Origin: Planctomycetaceae bacterium
Lineage (GTDB): Bacteria; Planctomycetota; Planctomycetia; Planctomycetales; Planctomycetaceae
Assembly: GCA_014762625.1 (NCBI GenBank)
Contig: JABURQ010000140.1
Span: forward strand, 21,879-85,878
Direction: 5' to 3'
Length of the DNA stretch: 64,000 nt
The notes beneath the pieces were generated by a model, which ran no database searches, was not told where the DNA came from, and saw only the letters and a list, made by a program, of their open reading frames with translations. Both the position numbers and the translations under genes were made by a program. Positions 20,369-29,146 of the stretch are shown one piece after another; the stretch's first letter is position 1, and every line of letters begins with the position of its first letter.

Positions 20369-21505
20369 TCACGCCAGACCGTTGGTCAGATCCTCGCCCC
20401 GTTTCCCGTCAAGATATTCGCCGATATTTTCCAACGTGGTCTCGGCAATGTTGGCCAGCGCTTCGCGAGTGAGAAACGCCTGATGCGAGGTAACGACGAC
20501 GTTACTGAAACTCATCAACCGAGCCAGGACGTCGTCATCCATGATGCGGCTGGAATAGTCGTGGAAGAAGATGCCCGCTTCCTCTTCGTAGACGTCAAGT
20601 CCCGCCGAACCGATCTTCTTCGACTTCAGGCCTTCGATTAACTCTCGCGTATCGACCAGTCCCCCGCGACTGGTGTTGATGAGCATCACTCCATCCTTCA
20701 TCGACTCGATCGTCTCCTTATTGATCATGTGATGCGTTTCGTCGGTGAGAGGAACGTGCAGGGTAATCATATCCGACTCGGTTAATACTTGCTCGAGTTC
20801 GACATATTTCGCGTTCGGGTTCTGTTCCACCTCTTCGTGCGGGTACTTATCGTTCGCCAGCACCCGACAACCAAATCCACAGAGAATCTCAATCACGCAA
20901 CGACCGATCTTCCCCGTCCCGATGACTCCCGCCGTCTTGCCATGCATATCGAAGCCGGTAAGACCGTCCAACACAAACGACCCGGCTCTGTTTCTCAGAT
21001 AGGCCCGATGCAGATGACGATTGAGCATCAGCATCAACCCCAGCGTATGCTCGGCGACCGCGTGCGGCGAATAGGCGGGAACGCGCACGACGGAGATGTT
21101 GTGTTCCTTGCAGGCATCCAGATCGACGTTGTTGAAACCGGCGCACCGTAACGCAATCAACTCGACGCCATGCTTCGAGAGAAGTTTCACGACTTCCGCA
21201 TCGACCGTGTCATTCACGAACACACAAACGACCTTGAATCCGTCCGCGGAGGACGCCGTGTGGGCGTTCAACGAAAACTCAAAGTTCTCGATGGCGTATC
21301 GATCCTGGTTCTTCTGGTCGAAAGAGTCGATTTCGTACGACCTGGCATCAAAGAAGGCGATTTTCAGTCGTCCGTCTTCATCGAATCCGTCCGGTTCTTC
21401 CGCCTGCTCCAACGACTTCATCAATCGATCGTAAAGCGAGATATCCAACCCGCCAATTTTGTTGAGGGTGTCGTAGAATTTTTGAAGTCGTTCCTGATCG
21501 TTCAT
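20369..21505 (-). CDS. 2-hydroxyacid dehydrogenase, D-lactate dehydrogenase-like
   Basis: NAD-dependent D-2-hydroxyacid dehydrogenase, most like fermentative D-lactate dehydrogenase (LdhA), reducing pyruvate to D-lactate in the cytoplasm. Rossmann motif GTGKIG (196-201); catalytic Arg280 (NTSRGG), Glu309 (DVYEEEAGIFF) and His341 (TSHQAF). The DVYEEEAGIFFHD segment is characteristic of the LdhA branch. At 378 aa it is about 45 residues longer than E. coli LdhA because of an N-terminal extension (MNDQERLQKFYDTLNKIGG...) before the conserved core starts at KIAFFDARSYE. Convergent with the DUF1501 gene, 19 nt between stops. Substrate could be another 2-keto acid. Confidence 0.88.
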   Translation of the reverse strand: MNDQERLQKFYDTLNKIGGLDISLYDRLMKSLEQAEEPDGFDEDGRLKIAFFDARSYEIDSFDQKNQDRYAIENFEFSLNAHTASSADGFKVVCVFVNDTVDAEVVKLLSKHGVELIALRCAGFNNVDLDACKEHNISVVRVPAYSPHAVAEHTLGLMLMLNRHLHRAYLRNRAGSFVLDGLTGFDMHGKTAGVIGTGKIGRCVIEILCGFGCRVLANDKYPHEEVEQNPNAKYVELEQVLTESDMITLHVPLTDETHHMINKETIESMKDGVMLINTSRGGLVDTRELIEGLKSKKIGSAGLDVYEEEAGIFFHDYSSRIMDDDVLARLMSFSNVVVTSHQAFLTREALANIAETTLENIGEYLDGKRGEDLTNGLA

Positions 21506-21732
21506 TGATGAATACCCATGGGTGATAAATCGAGTAGGTCTGCATTTTATCGTAAGGATTTCCTAAACTTTCTCAAATAAGGTCGTCAATGAAACATTGA
21601 ATCGAGCGATGACGGGTCTCAATTCCATTCTGAGAAAGATCTCCGGCGAAGACTTTTTTTTGAAACCGTGTTCCCTTCGAACGAGTACGATAGGCGGTAT
21701 CGCATTCCACTCTCCATTTCAGGACGTCGCTC

Positions 21733-23493
21733 ATGTTCGGTACGCGCCTTCTCGTATTCCTCTCTTCAATTCCCCTGATACTGGCATCGACCCAGCTGTC
21801 GGCGGTTGAGCGACCGACCGAAATTCTGCCGGCGTCGACGGTCATTTATGTAGAAATCGCACAACCGAAGGAAACGATCGAAACGATTCTCAATCATCGG
21901 GTCGCCGAAAAGGTCCGCGCACATCCCGCTTATCAGCAGGCAACCCAAACTCCCCAGTACAAGCAGTTTCAAACGGTCCTCAAATTCGTCGAGAGTCAAT
22001 TGGGGATGAAGTGGCTGGAAGCGATCGACAAGCTGACGCAGGGGGGAGTCAGTTTTGCGTTCGATGCTCAGACCCAGGGAGTTGCGCTGATCTTTGAAGC
22101 GGAATCGGCGGAATCCCTTGAGGATTTGAGAGAGAAAGTCATGCAGTTTGTGCGGCAGGATGCTGAGAATAAGGGGAACGAAGACCCTTACGAAGAACAT
22201 GCGTATCGAGAGATTCCCGTTTATAAAACCAAACAGGGGCTGCTGACGACGTATCAGAATTGGTTGGTGATGGTCAATAAGCCCGAGCTGGGACGTCAAC
22301 TGCTGGACGGTTTGCTCGATGGTGCCCGGAATTCGCTCGCGGAACAGGAGAATTTTCAACGGGCTTCTGCTACTGCCGATAACAAAATCATCTGGGGCTA
22401 CGCGAATCTGGAAACGATCCGCGATTCGGGTGTGGCTGAGAAAGCTTTTGCGGGGAAAGCCGACGATCCGGGGGCGGAATTGATTTTCGGCGGTGTCCTG
22501 GAGATTCTCCCCCATGCTGCTTACGTCACAGCCTCGTTGGATGGTTTGCCCGAACAGCTTCAACTGAGCGTTTCGCTGCCGTTTCAGTCGGATTGGATCT
22601 CGGCAGAACGAGAACATTATTTTGGTCCGGAGGCGAAAGGAGAAGTGACGACGGGCCGCTACTTTGGAGAATCGATTGCTTCGCTGTCGGTCTATCGAAA
22701 CGTCTCTGAGATGTGGTTGCGGGCCGGAGATTTATTCAATGAGAAGATCAATGAGCAATTCGCCAAAGCCGATACGACGTTGACCACGCTCTTCTCCGGA
22801 AAAGATTTTGGAGAGGATATCCTGGCGGCGATTTCTCCCGAGATGCAGGTCGTGGTCTCCCGGCAGGAGTTCTCGGCGGACCGGCCAACACCCGAGATCA
22901 AACTGCCGGCGTTCGGGTTGGTCACACGTCTGAAAACGCCCGAACAAACGACGCCCGAGTTCCAGCGGATTTTTATGAGTTTCATCGGTTTCTTGAACGT
23001 GGCGGGCGGAGCCGAGGGCCGACCCCAACTCGATTTGAATCTCGAATCTCTGGAAGAGGGACGGATTGTGAGCACGCGGTTTGTCCCTCTGGCGAGTCAG
23101 GAACTCGAGGAGCAAAACAGTATCGCTTACAACTTTTCTCCCACCCTGGCTTTCCAGAACGATTTATTCATTCTCTCCTCAACCACCGAGCTGGCGCGGG
23201 GATTACTCGCTTCCAAAGAAATACCGATCGAACTCGGTTCAGAAGTCGATCCGGCAGCGCGGATCAACACCGCTCTCAATTTGAATGCCGAGGGAATTCG
23301 TCGTGCCTTAGAGGACAACCGCGAACACTTGATTTCCAAAAACATACTGGAAAAAGGCCATTCCCGTGAAGAAGCGGAGGGAGAAATTGGAGTGCTGTTC
23401 GAAATTCTGAGGATCTTTCAGTCCGCCGGACTTCAGGTGCTGACCACCGATCAGACTTTCCAGGCGAGATTGAATTTCACGTTCGCGGAATAA
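21733..23493 (+). CDS. secreted hypothetical protein (586 aa), first gene of DUF1800-DUF1501 operon
   Basis: Not firmly recognised. A signal peptide (about residues 4-24, ending QLSAVE) is followed by ILPASTVIYVEIAQPKETIETIL, a start seen in planctomycete secreted proteins of the DUF3352-like kind. The rest is alternating alpha/beta with segments such as YQNWLVMVNKPELGRQLLDGLL and NDLFILSSTTELARGLL that recur as if from an internal repeat of about 250 residues. No catalytic motif seen. It is 22 nt upstream of the DUF1800 gene, so the three genes 21733-26100 are probably one operon. Confidence 0.75.
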   Translation: MFGTRLLVFLSSIPLILASTQLSAVERPTEILPASTVIYVEIAQPKETIETILNHRVAEKVRAHPAYQQATQTPQYKQFQTVLKFVESQLGMKWLEAIDKLTQGGVSFAFDAQTQGVALIFEAESAESLEDLREKVMQFVRQDAENKGNEDPYEEHAYREIPVYKTKQGLLTTYQNWLVMVNKPELGRQLLDGLLDGARNSLAEQENFQRASATADNKIIWGYANLETIRDSGVAEKAFAGKADDPGAELIFGGVLEILPHAAYVTASLDGLPEQLQLSVSLPFQSDWISAEREHYFGPEAKGEVTTGRYFGESIASLSVYRNVSEMWLRAGDLFNEKINEQFAKADTTLTTLFSGKDFGEDILAAISPEMQVVVSRQEFSADRPTPEIKLPAFGLVTRLKTPEQTTPEFQRIFMSFIGFLNVAGGAEGRPQLDLNLESLEEGRIVSTRFVPLASQELEEQNSIAYNFSPTLAFQNDLFILSSTTELARGLLASKEIPIELGSEVDPAARINTALNLNAEGIRRALEDNREHLISKNILEKGHSREEAEGEIGVLFEILRIFQSAGLQVLTTDQTFQARLNFTFAE

Positions 23494-23515
23494 AACCGGT
23501 CGAGGAGCCGAGATC

Positions 23516-24865
23516 ATGACGATTCACGCACAGATCGATCCCCAATGGGCCTGGAGTCCCGTTCAACCCGACGAATGGACTCTCCGTAAAGCCGCTCATC
23601 TCTATCGACGCGGCGGATTTTCCGCATCCGCCGAGCAACTCTCCCAAGCAACCAGGCTCACACCTCATGAGGCCGTGCGGGGACTCATTGAGGCGACCGA
23701 AGAATCCACCACTCAATACGAGACTCTCGCGAATAGTGTGCTGGCGACCGGAAACGCCGACAACCTGACGGCCTGGTGGATGTATCGACTGCTGCATACG
23801 GCGGCTCCTTTGCGGGAAAAGCTGACGCTCTTCTGGCACGGACATTTCGCCACCAGTGCCGAAAAAGTGACCGATTCTCAACTGATGTATCAGCAGAATG
23901 TGCTTCTGCGAGAACATGCCCTCGGAAATTTCGGGGCGTTATTGCACGAGATTTCGCGCGATCCGGCGATGTTGCTGTATCTCGATTCCGCCTCGAATCG
24001 GAAAGCGCACCCGAATGAGAATTACGCTCGAGAAATTATGGAGTTGTTCTGTCTGGGGGAAGGCAATTACACCGAACAGGATATCCGCGAACTGGCCCGC
24101 TGTTTTACCGGTTGGGAAGTCCGTGCGAAGCGATTCCGTTTCAATCGATACCAGCACGATAACGGCGAGAAAACCATTTTCGGTCAGACGGGGGACTTCA
24201 GCGGAGACGACGGTATCGATCTCGTATTAGCCCAACCGTCGGGACCGGAGTTCCTCTGTACCAAGCTCGTGAAATTTTTTGTGGCGGATGAGCCGTCTCC
24301 TTCCACCGAACTGATCGCCCCATTGGCGCAGGAGTTTCGCGACAGCGGCTTGCAGATTCGTTCGGTGATCGACCGTATCCTGAACAGCAACTATTTTTTC
24401 TCGGAACAGGTAATCGGTCGCAAAGTACGTTCGCCGGTCGAGTACGCGGTCGGTTTGTTGCGAACGCTCGAAGGATCGACCAATTTCTACGACCTAGCCG
24501 CTCGTCTCGATGACCTCGGACAGAAACTGTTCTTTCCTCCGAATGTGAAAGGTTGGGAAGGCGGTCGTACCTGGATCAACTCATCCACGCTGTTGGCGCG
24601 TGCGAATCTCGTTCGCGATCTGCTCGACCGCGAAGAGACTCGCTTTGCCGGCGGGGGTATGGTCGATCTGTGTGATAAGCACGAATTAAAAAGTCCTGCC
24701 GAAGTTGTGGACTGGCTGCAAGCGAACTTGCTCGCCGTCGAACTGTCTCCCGACGTCCGCTCCGGACTGGTCCGAAAACTGGAGTCGGGGACCGAGCCGC
24801 GTGAACGACGTCTGCGACAGGTCGTCTACCTGATCTGTACCATGCCGGAGTTCCAACTCAGTTGA
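23516..24865 (+). CDS. DUF1800 domain protein
   Basis: DUF1800 family protein (449 aa). Conserved family segments: AAHLYRRGGFSASAEQL, LREKLTLFWHGHFATSAEKV, LLHEISRDPAMLLYLDSASNRKAHPNENYAREIMELFCLGEGNYTEQDI, and late FPPNVKGWEGGRTWINSSTLLARANL. No signal peptide is visible. Function of the family is unknown; the gene is almost always placed directly before a DUF1501 gene, as here, where the stop at 24865 is 14 nt before the next ATG. The two products probably act together in the periplasm or at the membrane. Confidence 0.93.
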   Translation: MTIHAQIDPQWAWSPVQPDEWTLRKAAHLYRRGGFSASAEQLSQATRLTPHEAVRGLIEATEESTTQYETLANSVLATGNADNLTAWWMYRLLHTAAPLREKLTLFWHGHFATSAEKVTDSQLMYQQNVLLREHALGNFGALLHEISRDPAMLLYLDSASNRKAHPNENYAREIMELFCLGEGNYTEQDIRELARCFTGWEVRAKRFRFNRYQHDNGEKTIFGQTGDFSGDDGIDLVLAQPSGPEFLCTKLVKFFVADEPSPSTELIAPLAQEFRDSGLQIRSVIDRILNSNYFFSEQVIGRKVRSPVEYAVGLLRTLEGSTNFYDLAARLDDLGQKLFFPPNVKGWEGGRTWINSSTLLARANLVRDLLDREETRFAGGGMVDLCDKHELKSPAEVVDWLQANLLAVELSPDVRSGLVRKLESGTEPRERRLRQVVYLICTMPEFQLS

Positions 24866-24879
24866 ACGGGAGATTCACG

Positions 24880-26100
24880 ATGCAATTCACTCGACGCGAT
24901 TTTCTGGGCCTGACGGTCACCGGTTCGGCCATTTATGGTCTGGGATCGACGGCTCCACGCTTCCTGGCCCACGCCGCCGAACGGGCAGGTGAACAGGACC
25001 GCGTGCTGGTGGTCATCCAGTTGAGCGGTGGAAACGACGGACTCAATACCGTGATTCCATTCCGGCATGACGTGTATCGAAAAAGTCGGCCGCAATTGGC
25101 CCTCGCTGCGGATCGCGTGTTGAAAATTGACGACGAACTCGGATTTCACCCGGAACTGACGGGATTGGCCCGGCTATTGGAAGCCGGGGAACTGGCGATC
25201 GTGCAGGGAGTCGGCTATCCGAACCCCAATCGATCTCACTTCGAGTCGATGGATATCTGGCATACCTGTCAACGTAAGACCGACCAGCGTCTGGACGGCT
25301 GGTTGGGACGCGCGATCGATCGATTGCAGCACGAACCGTCGAGCGACGCGATTGCTCTGCATCTGGGCGAGAAAAAACAACCCTTCGCGTTGACGTCACA
25401 ACACTGGCGAGTACCGTCAGTTCGCTCATTGGAACAGTTTCGACTTCAGGGCAACCAAGAGACACAAGCTCAAACGATCAAGCAACTCGTGGAGTCGAAA
25501 CGATCCAACTCGAGCGATCTGCTCGATTTCGTTCAATCGAGTACGGCGACCGCCGTCGATGTCTCTCAACGCTTCGATCAGATCGGTAAATCGTACCAAC
25601 CGAAGGCCGAATATCCGGAATCGGCATTGGGTCAAAAACTGAAAACAGTGGCTCAGCTGATCGATGCCGGACTGTCAACCCGCATCTACTACGTGGAGGT
25701 GGACGGCTTCGATACGCACGCCCAACAGGCTCCCGCCCACGAATCGTTATTGCGCGAGGTGGGAAATGCGTTAGCAGCCTTTACGACCGATATGGGGGGA
25801 CAAGGGCAAGGAGATCGCGTGCTGTCGGTCTGTTTCAGTGAGTTCGGACGCCGCGTCCAGGAAAATGCGAGCTCGGGAACGGACCACGGGACGGCGGGTC
25901 CGATGATCCTGGCGGGTGCGAAAGTCAAAGCGGGACTCATTGGCGAACATCCCAGCCTGACGGATCTCGAACAGGGCGATCTCAAGTTCCATACCGACTT
26001 CCGCCAGGTGTACGCCGGAATTCTGGAACAGTGGCTGGAGTGCGAGAGTCCTTCCATTTTGGGAGGCGAATTCGAGCCGGTTTCCCTCATCGACGGCTGA
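24880..26100 (+). CDS. DUF1501 protein, Tat-exported, partner of DUF1800
   Basis: Third DUF1501 protein of the window, from the branch linked to DUF1800. Tat signal MQFTRRDFLGLTVTGSAIYG; then VLVVIQLSGGNDGLNTVIPF, VQGVGYPNPNRSHFESMDIWHT, YYVEVDGFDTHAQQAPAHESLL and FSEFGRRVQENASSGTDHGTAGPMILAG, all typical. The ATG at 24880 has GGGAG 9 nt upstream and is preferred over the in-frame TTG at 24862 that overlaps the previous stop. It closes the three-gene operon that starts at 21733. Confidence 0.93.
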   Translation: MQFTRRDFLGLTVTGSAIYGLGSTAPRFLAHAAERAGEQDRVLVVIQLSGGNDGLNTVIPFRHDVYRKSRPQLALAADRVLKIDDELGFHPELTGLARLLEAGELAIVQGVGYPNPNRSHFESMDIWHTCQRKTDQRLDGWLGRAIDRLQHEPSSDAIALHLGEKKQPFALTSQHWRVPSVRSLEQFRLQGNQETQAQTIKQLVESKRSNSSDLLDFVQSSTATAVDVSQRFDQIGKSYQPKAEYPESALGQKLKTVAQLIDAGLSTRIYYVEVDGFDTHAQQAPAHESLLREVGNALAAFTTDMGGQGQGDRVLSVCFSEFGRRVQENASSGTDHGTAGPMILAGAKVKAGLIGEHPSLTDLEQGDLKFHTDFRQVYAGILEQWLECESPSILGGEFEPVSLIDG

Positions 26101-26110
26101 CGTTGTTCAA

Positions 26111-26181
26111 TGTTTCGCTGAGGAGTCGAGCCTCATCCTGCAGCTTCGGAGGCTGCCGTGCATCCCTCACACTCGCGAAAC
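26111..26181 (-). tRNA. tRNA-Arg (anticodon CCG)
   Basis: Minus strand. Acceptor stem GTTTCGC pairs perfectly with GCGAAAC; D stem GTGT/GCAC with a 7-nt loop; anticodon stem GCAGC/GCTGC with loop CTCCGAA, anticodon CCG; T stem TGAGG/CCTCA with loop CTCGACT, where the usual first T of the loop is C. CCA is not encoded. Its D arm and flanking bases are identical to those of the tRNA-Arg(ACG) gene at 26979. Confidence 0.85.
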
Positions 26182-26246
26182 GGGGGGATAGTTTTTAGTT
26201 TTAAGTGTTGAGTTTGAAGACCTTTGACCTTGGACATCGCTGAAAG

Positions 26247-26320
26247 GGTGAACGAAGAGATTCGAACTCTTTCCTCCTGCGTCACAAGCAGGTGTGCTAA
26301 CCGATCACACCACAGCCACC
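26247..26320 (-). tRNA. tRNA-His (anticodon GTG)
   Basis: Minus strand. Anticodon stem CCTGC/GCAGG, loop TTGTGAC, anticodon GTG. The extra 5' G (position -1) facing C73, the identity mark of tRNA-His, is present. T arm AAGAG TTCGAAT CTCTT is perfect. The acceptor stem is weak: C5 faces U68 and two G-U pairs flank the mismatch. No encoded CCA. Confidence 0.82.
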
Positions 26321-26372
26321 ATGTTGGTAGAAATTAGGGATTCATGAACTTGTTCAACGGATCTTTCCTGGG

Positions 26373-26395
26373 CTAGTTGCTAATTGCCAGTTTCT
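26373..26395. repeat. 23-bp intergenic repeat, copy 1
   Basis: This 23-bp sequence, starting CTAGTTGCTAATTGCC, occurs as an exact inverted copy at 53739-53761. A related, shorter version lies at about 26535-26560 (CTAGTTACCAGTTTCTAGTT). All copies lie outside genes, in the tRNA cluster and in the region downstream of the integron. Confidence 0.6.
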
Positions 26396-26411
26396 ATTCA
26401 GCTTTCTTCAG

Positions 26412-26496
26412 CGGAAGGTATGAGATTCGAACTCATATCCCCTTTCGAGGCACGCGGTAGCAATGCGTTCCGGCAAACCGTATCCGGCTACCTTCC
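26412..26496 (-). tRNA. tRNA-Ser (anticodon GCT)
   Basis: Minus strand. Acceptor GGAAGGT/ACCTTCC is perfect, discriminator G73 as expected for serine. Anticodon loop TTGCTAC gives anticodon GCT. The long class II variable arm (CCTC GAAA GGGG) is clear, and the T arm is TATGAG TTCGAAT CTCATA. The innermost anticodon-stem pair is A-C. No encoded CCA. Confidence 0.85.
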
Positions 26497-26674
26497 GAGT
26501 TATAGCAACTGAAAACTAGATACTCATGCTAATTTCTAGTTACCAGTTTCTAGTTGCTAAAGTGGACCGGGTGATGTCTCAAATCGTTTTCTGCTTGAAC
26601 CTCTTTTCAGTTCGCTTGTCCGATGCGTGTTGGCTTCACGACTTCTTCTCACACAGTGCTCTTGGGGCTTTCTC

Positions 26675-26881
26675 ATGTATCCCGAACCTCACGTTCCCGC
26701 TGCTCGGACCGATCGAACCATTCCCGATGACGAAGAACCTTTCTTATCCTGGCGGGGAAAGGTTCTGCTGGCGTTGTTGTGTTGTCTGGTCGCTTCCTCC
26801 TGTGGTTACCTGTTGAAATCTGCTTCCTCGGCTCCCGAGCAACTGCACGCTCAGCAGACTCCACTTTCCATTGATGAGTGA
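26675..26881 (+). CDS. possible small single-pass membrane protein (68 aa) inside the tRNA cluster
   Basis: Short ORF from ATG 26675 with GGGG 9-12 nt upstream. It reads as a soluble, acidic N-terminus (TIPDDEEPFLSWRGK), one hydrophobic helix (VLLALLCCLVASSCGYLL), and a short tail ending LSIDE. The order charged head, positive stop (RGK), helix, is what a real membrane protein would show, and it is on the opposite strand to the tRNAs. I recognise no family. It could be chance in a tRNA-rich intergenic region. Confidence 0.35.
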   Translation: MYPEPHVPAARTDRTIPDDEEPFLSWRGKVLLALLCCLVASSCGYLLKSASSAPEQLHAQQTPLSIDE

Positions 26882-26887
26882 TCAAAA

Positions 26888-26960
26888 TCGGGATGACTGG
26901 ATTCGAACCAGCGATCTCGTGTTTCCAAAACACGCGGGATGACCTCTTCCCTACACCCCT
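26888..26960 (-). tRNA. tRNA-Pro (anticodon TGG)
   Basis: Minus strand. Anticodon stem CGTGT/ACACG with loop TTTGGAA, anticodon TGG. T arm GCTGG TTCGAAT CCAGT. Acceptor GGGGTG pairs with CATCCC, but the first pair is A1-G72 rather than the C1-G72 usual for bacterial tRNA-Pro, a mismatch. No encoded CCA. Confidence 0.8.
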
Positions 26961-26978
26961 GTGATAATTATCTTCCAG

Positions 26979-27049
26979 TACCTCGCGCGGGAGTCGAACC
27001 CCGTCTTGCGGTTTCGTAGACCGCCGTGCATCCCTCACACTCGCAAGAT
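26979..27049 (-). tRNA. tRNA-Arg (anticodon ACG)
   Basis: Minus strand. Anticodon stem GCGGT/ACCGC, loop CTACGAA, anticodon ACG (first base expected to be edited to inosine). D arm GTGT GAGGGAT GCAC is identical to that of tRNA-Arg(CCG) at 26111. Acceptor ATCTTGC/GCGAGGT pairs with two G-U wobbles. The T stem has two mismatches in the standard register (G50-G64 and C49-C65); a four-pair stem CGGG/CCCG with an 8-nt loop fits better. No encoded CCA. Confidence 0.78.
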
Positions 27050-27258
27050 GTTTTCGTTCTTTGAGCCGCATACACCCAAACATTCGACATCGCTCATACC
27101 GACACGCGTAAACGCAGTCCGCCGAGCAAAAAGCGAGGAAGAAGGACAAGTGCGCGAGAGGAAGCATCTCCTTCATGTCGGCCTACATTGACGCGGAATG
27201 TTGATTGATGTCCCTGCCGGCTCGCGCTGGCGGCTTACAATTGACTCAAATCTTCAAG

Positions 27259-27331
27259 TGGGTTGAGAGGTGCTCGAATCCTCGTCTTCCGGTCTTCAGC
27301 CGGACGCTTGAACCATCTCAGCTACCAACCC
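27259..27331 (-). tRNA. tRNA-Phe (anticodon GAA)
   Basis: Minus strand. Acceptor GGGTTGG/TCAACCC (one G-U), anticodon stem TCCGG/CCGGA with loop CTGAAGA, anticodon GAA. In the T stem GAGGA/ACCTC the normally invariant G53-C61 pair is replaced by A-A. Discriminator A73; no encoded CCA. Confidence 0.8.
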
Positions 27332-27360
27332 ATCGTTCGCCAACAAGATTTACACACACG

Positions 27361-27396
27361 AAAAAAGGCCCGATGTCGCGTGTGACACCGGGCCTT
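27361..27396 (-). terminator. Rho-independent terminator downstream of mgtE
   Basis: On the minus strand a long stem (AAGGCCCG/CGGGCCTT extended by GTGTC/GACAT-type pairs) is directly followed by TTTTTT. It lies 285 nt after the mgtE stop and just upstream of the minus-strand tRNA genes, so it probably separates the two transcripts. Confidence 0.75.
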
Positions 27397-27680
27397 GTGA
27401 AAGGTCAAAGGTTAATCCCGTGTCACGTGCGCAGACTCCCCGCCAACAACTGACTTTGACTGAGCAAAATCGGTCGCCACACCAGGGGGCAGCTATGGGA
27501 ATGTCGAAGTTTCGATAAGGATTTCATGTTTCGACTCGTGAAAAACTTTCTGTGTCTCGAATGAGATAAACCAGATGCACTGGGACAGACGCCAAAGGGA
27601 TCAAAATGGTTCACGACTTTCTGAAAGAATTCGAAGGATTTCGGAAAGTGGCTTCCCATTCTCATCGGCTACCTTCCGTC

Positions 27681-29009
27681 CTACGATTCCACCAGCATCG
27701 GCAGAAAGAGGACCGCGAATCCGAGGAACGAAGCGAAACCAACAATATCTGTCACCGTGGTCAGAAAAATAGACGATGATTGAGCCGGATCCCGACCCAT
27801 CGACCGTAACACAATTGGAATAACGGCCCCGGCCAACGCGGCTGCGCCCATATTGATGATCATCGCAAGGAAAATGACGAGTGCGAGTCCCGAGGCTCGG
27901 GTCCCGCCGGAACCTTCCCCCAGAAACTGCCAACCGAAAACCGCAACGGCGGTCGCGATCGCCACAAGGACGCCGTTAATGACTCCCGCGAATAATTCCT
28001 TGCGAATGACTTTTCTTTCCAGCCCCGAAATGATTTCGCGGAGAGCGAGTCCCCGAATAACGACAGCCAGAGATTGAGCGCCGGTATTGCCGCCTTGGCC
28101 AGCAACCACCGGCATTAAGACAGCCAGCGCCGCGACTTTCGTAATCGTTTCTTCAAATAATCCCACGACGGCGGCGGCGAGAAAGGCGGTTCCCAGATTG
28201 ATCATCAGCCAGGGTAAGCGGCTTTTCACGACCTGGGAGACGGGTGATAAAGCGCGTTCATCGGCGCTGGCTCCAGAGAGCTTCTGCAAGTCTTCAAAAG
28301 CGGCACGTTGTCCAGCTTCGAGCGCTTCGGATTCAGTCACAATCCCGACCAACCGCCCCTCGTAATCGACTACCGGTAACGCCAGATAATGATGATCACG
28401 CATCAGGTTGATTACTTCCTGACTGCCCATGGTATCGGGAACGCTGATGACATTTTTTCGCACCAATTCAGCGATCGGCGTCTCGGGATTGGCGACCAGC
28501 AAATCCCGCATCGTGAGCACACCGACCAATTGTCCCGTCCTGTCTGTGACATATAAGTAATGTAACACCTGACGAGGGGTGCGACGGATCGCCGCGATGG
28601 CCTGTTCCGCGCGGAGATCAATTGACAGGGAAGCGACGCGAGGGTCCATCATCCCGCCGGCCGTCTCCTCCGCGTAATGAGTCAGTTCGCGAAGAGGTTT
28701 CGCCGATTCCCTGGGGAGTTTTTCCAGGAGCGCTTCGCGTTGGATGGGGTCAAATTGTCGCAAAATGGTGGATGCGGCTCTGGGAGGCATCTCGGCCAAC
28801 AATTCCGCGATACGAGGATTCTCCAACCCCGCCAGTAAGGGAGTTCCGATGTGAGGACTGAGCCGCGATAACAACGAGACCACGACGCCCGCCGGAAGTG
28901 TCTGAAACAGTCGCTGAGCTTCGGAGGAATCGAGTTCTTCGAACGAGCGTGCCGCTTCCTCCGGATGCAGCTCGATAAAACTTTGCAGCATCGCTTCCAA
29001 AGGTTTCAT
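27681..29009 (-). CDS. mgtE: magnesium transporter MgtE
   Basis: Mg2+ channel/transporter of the inner membrane. It has the cytoplasmic MgtE N domain (residues 1-115), a CBS pair (about 120-235, MDPRVASLSIDLRAEQAIAAI and ISVPDTMGSQEVINLMRDHHYLALPVVD) that senses Mg2+ or nucleotides, a connecting helix, and the membrane domain from 265 with hallmark PVVAGQGGNTGAQSLAVVIRG (300-320) and DPAQSSSIFLTTVTDIVGF. 442 aa, normal. Transcribed divergently from the cyclase-like gene at 29147, with 137 nt between starts. Confidence 0.95.
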   Translation of the reverse strand: MKPLEAMLQSFIELHPEEAARSFEELDSSEAQRLFQTLPAGVVVSLLSRLSPHIGTPLLAGLENPRIAELLAEMPPRAASTILRQFDPIQREALLEKLPRESAKPLRELTHYAEETAGGMMDPRVASLSIDLRAEQAIAAIRRTPRQVLHYLYVTDRTGQLVGVLTMRDLLVANPETPIAELVRKNVISVPDTMGSQEVINLMRDHHYLALPVVDYEGRLVGIVTESEALEAGQRAAFEDLQKLSGASADERALSPVSQVVKSRLPWLMINLGTAFLAAAVVGLFEETITKVAALAVLMPVVAGQGGNTGAQSLAVVIRGLALREIISGLERKVIRKELFAGVINGVLVAIATAVAVFGWQFLGEGSGGTRASGLALVIFLAMIINMGAAALAGAVIPIVLRSMGRDPAQSSSIFLTTVTDIVGFASFLGFAVLFLPMLVES

Positions 29010-29146
29010 AGTTCAGTGCCTGTCTTCCCTTTCAGGGGCTTTGAATTGACGCAACTTGATCTATCCGAAATCAGCGGAATCTGTTACCAGTTTGCGGACT
29101 CTCTTCACTGGAAACGCCTACCTGTCGTTGATGAACGCGTCAAATC

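Noticed and set aside
26673..27176. Minus-strand ORF of 167 aa across the tRNA cluster
   Set aside because: It covers the tRNA-Pro and tRNA-Arg(ACG) genes, so its frame is explained by RNA genes and chance.
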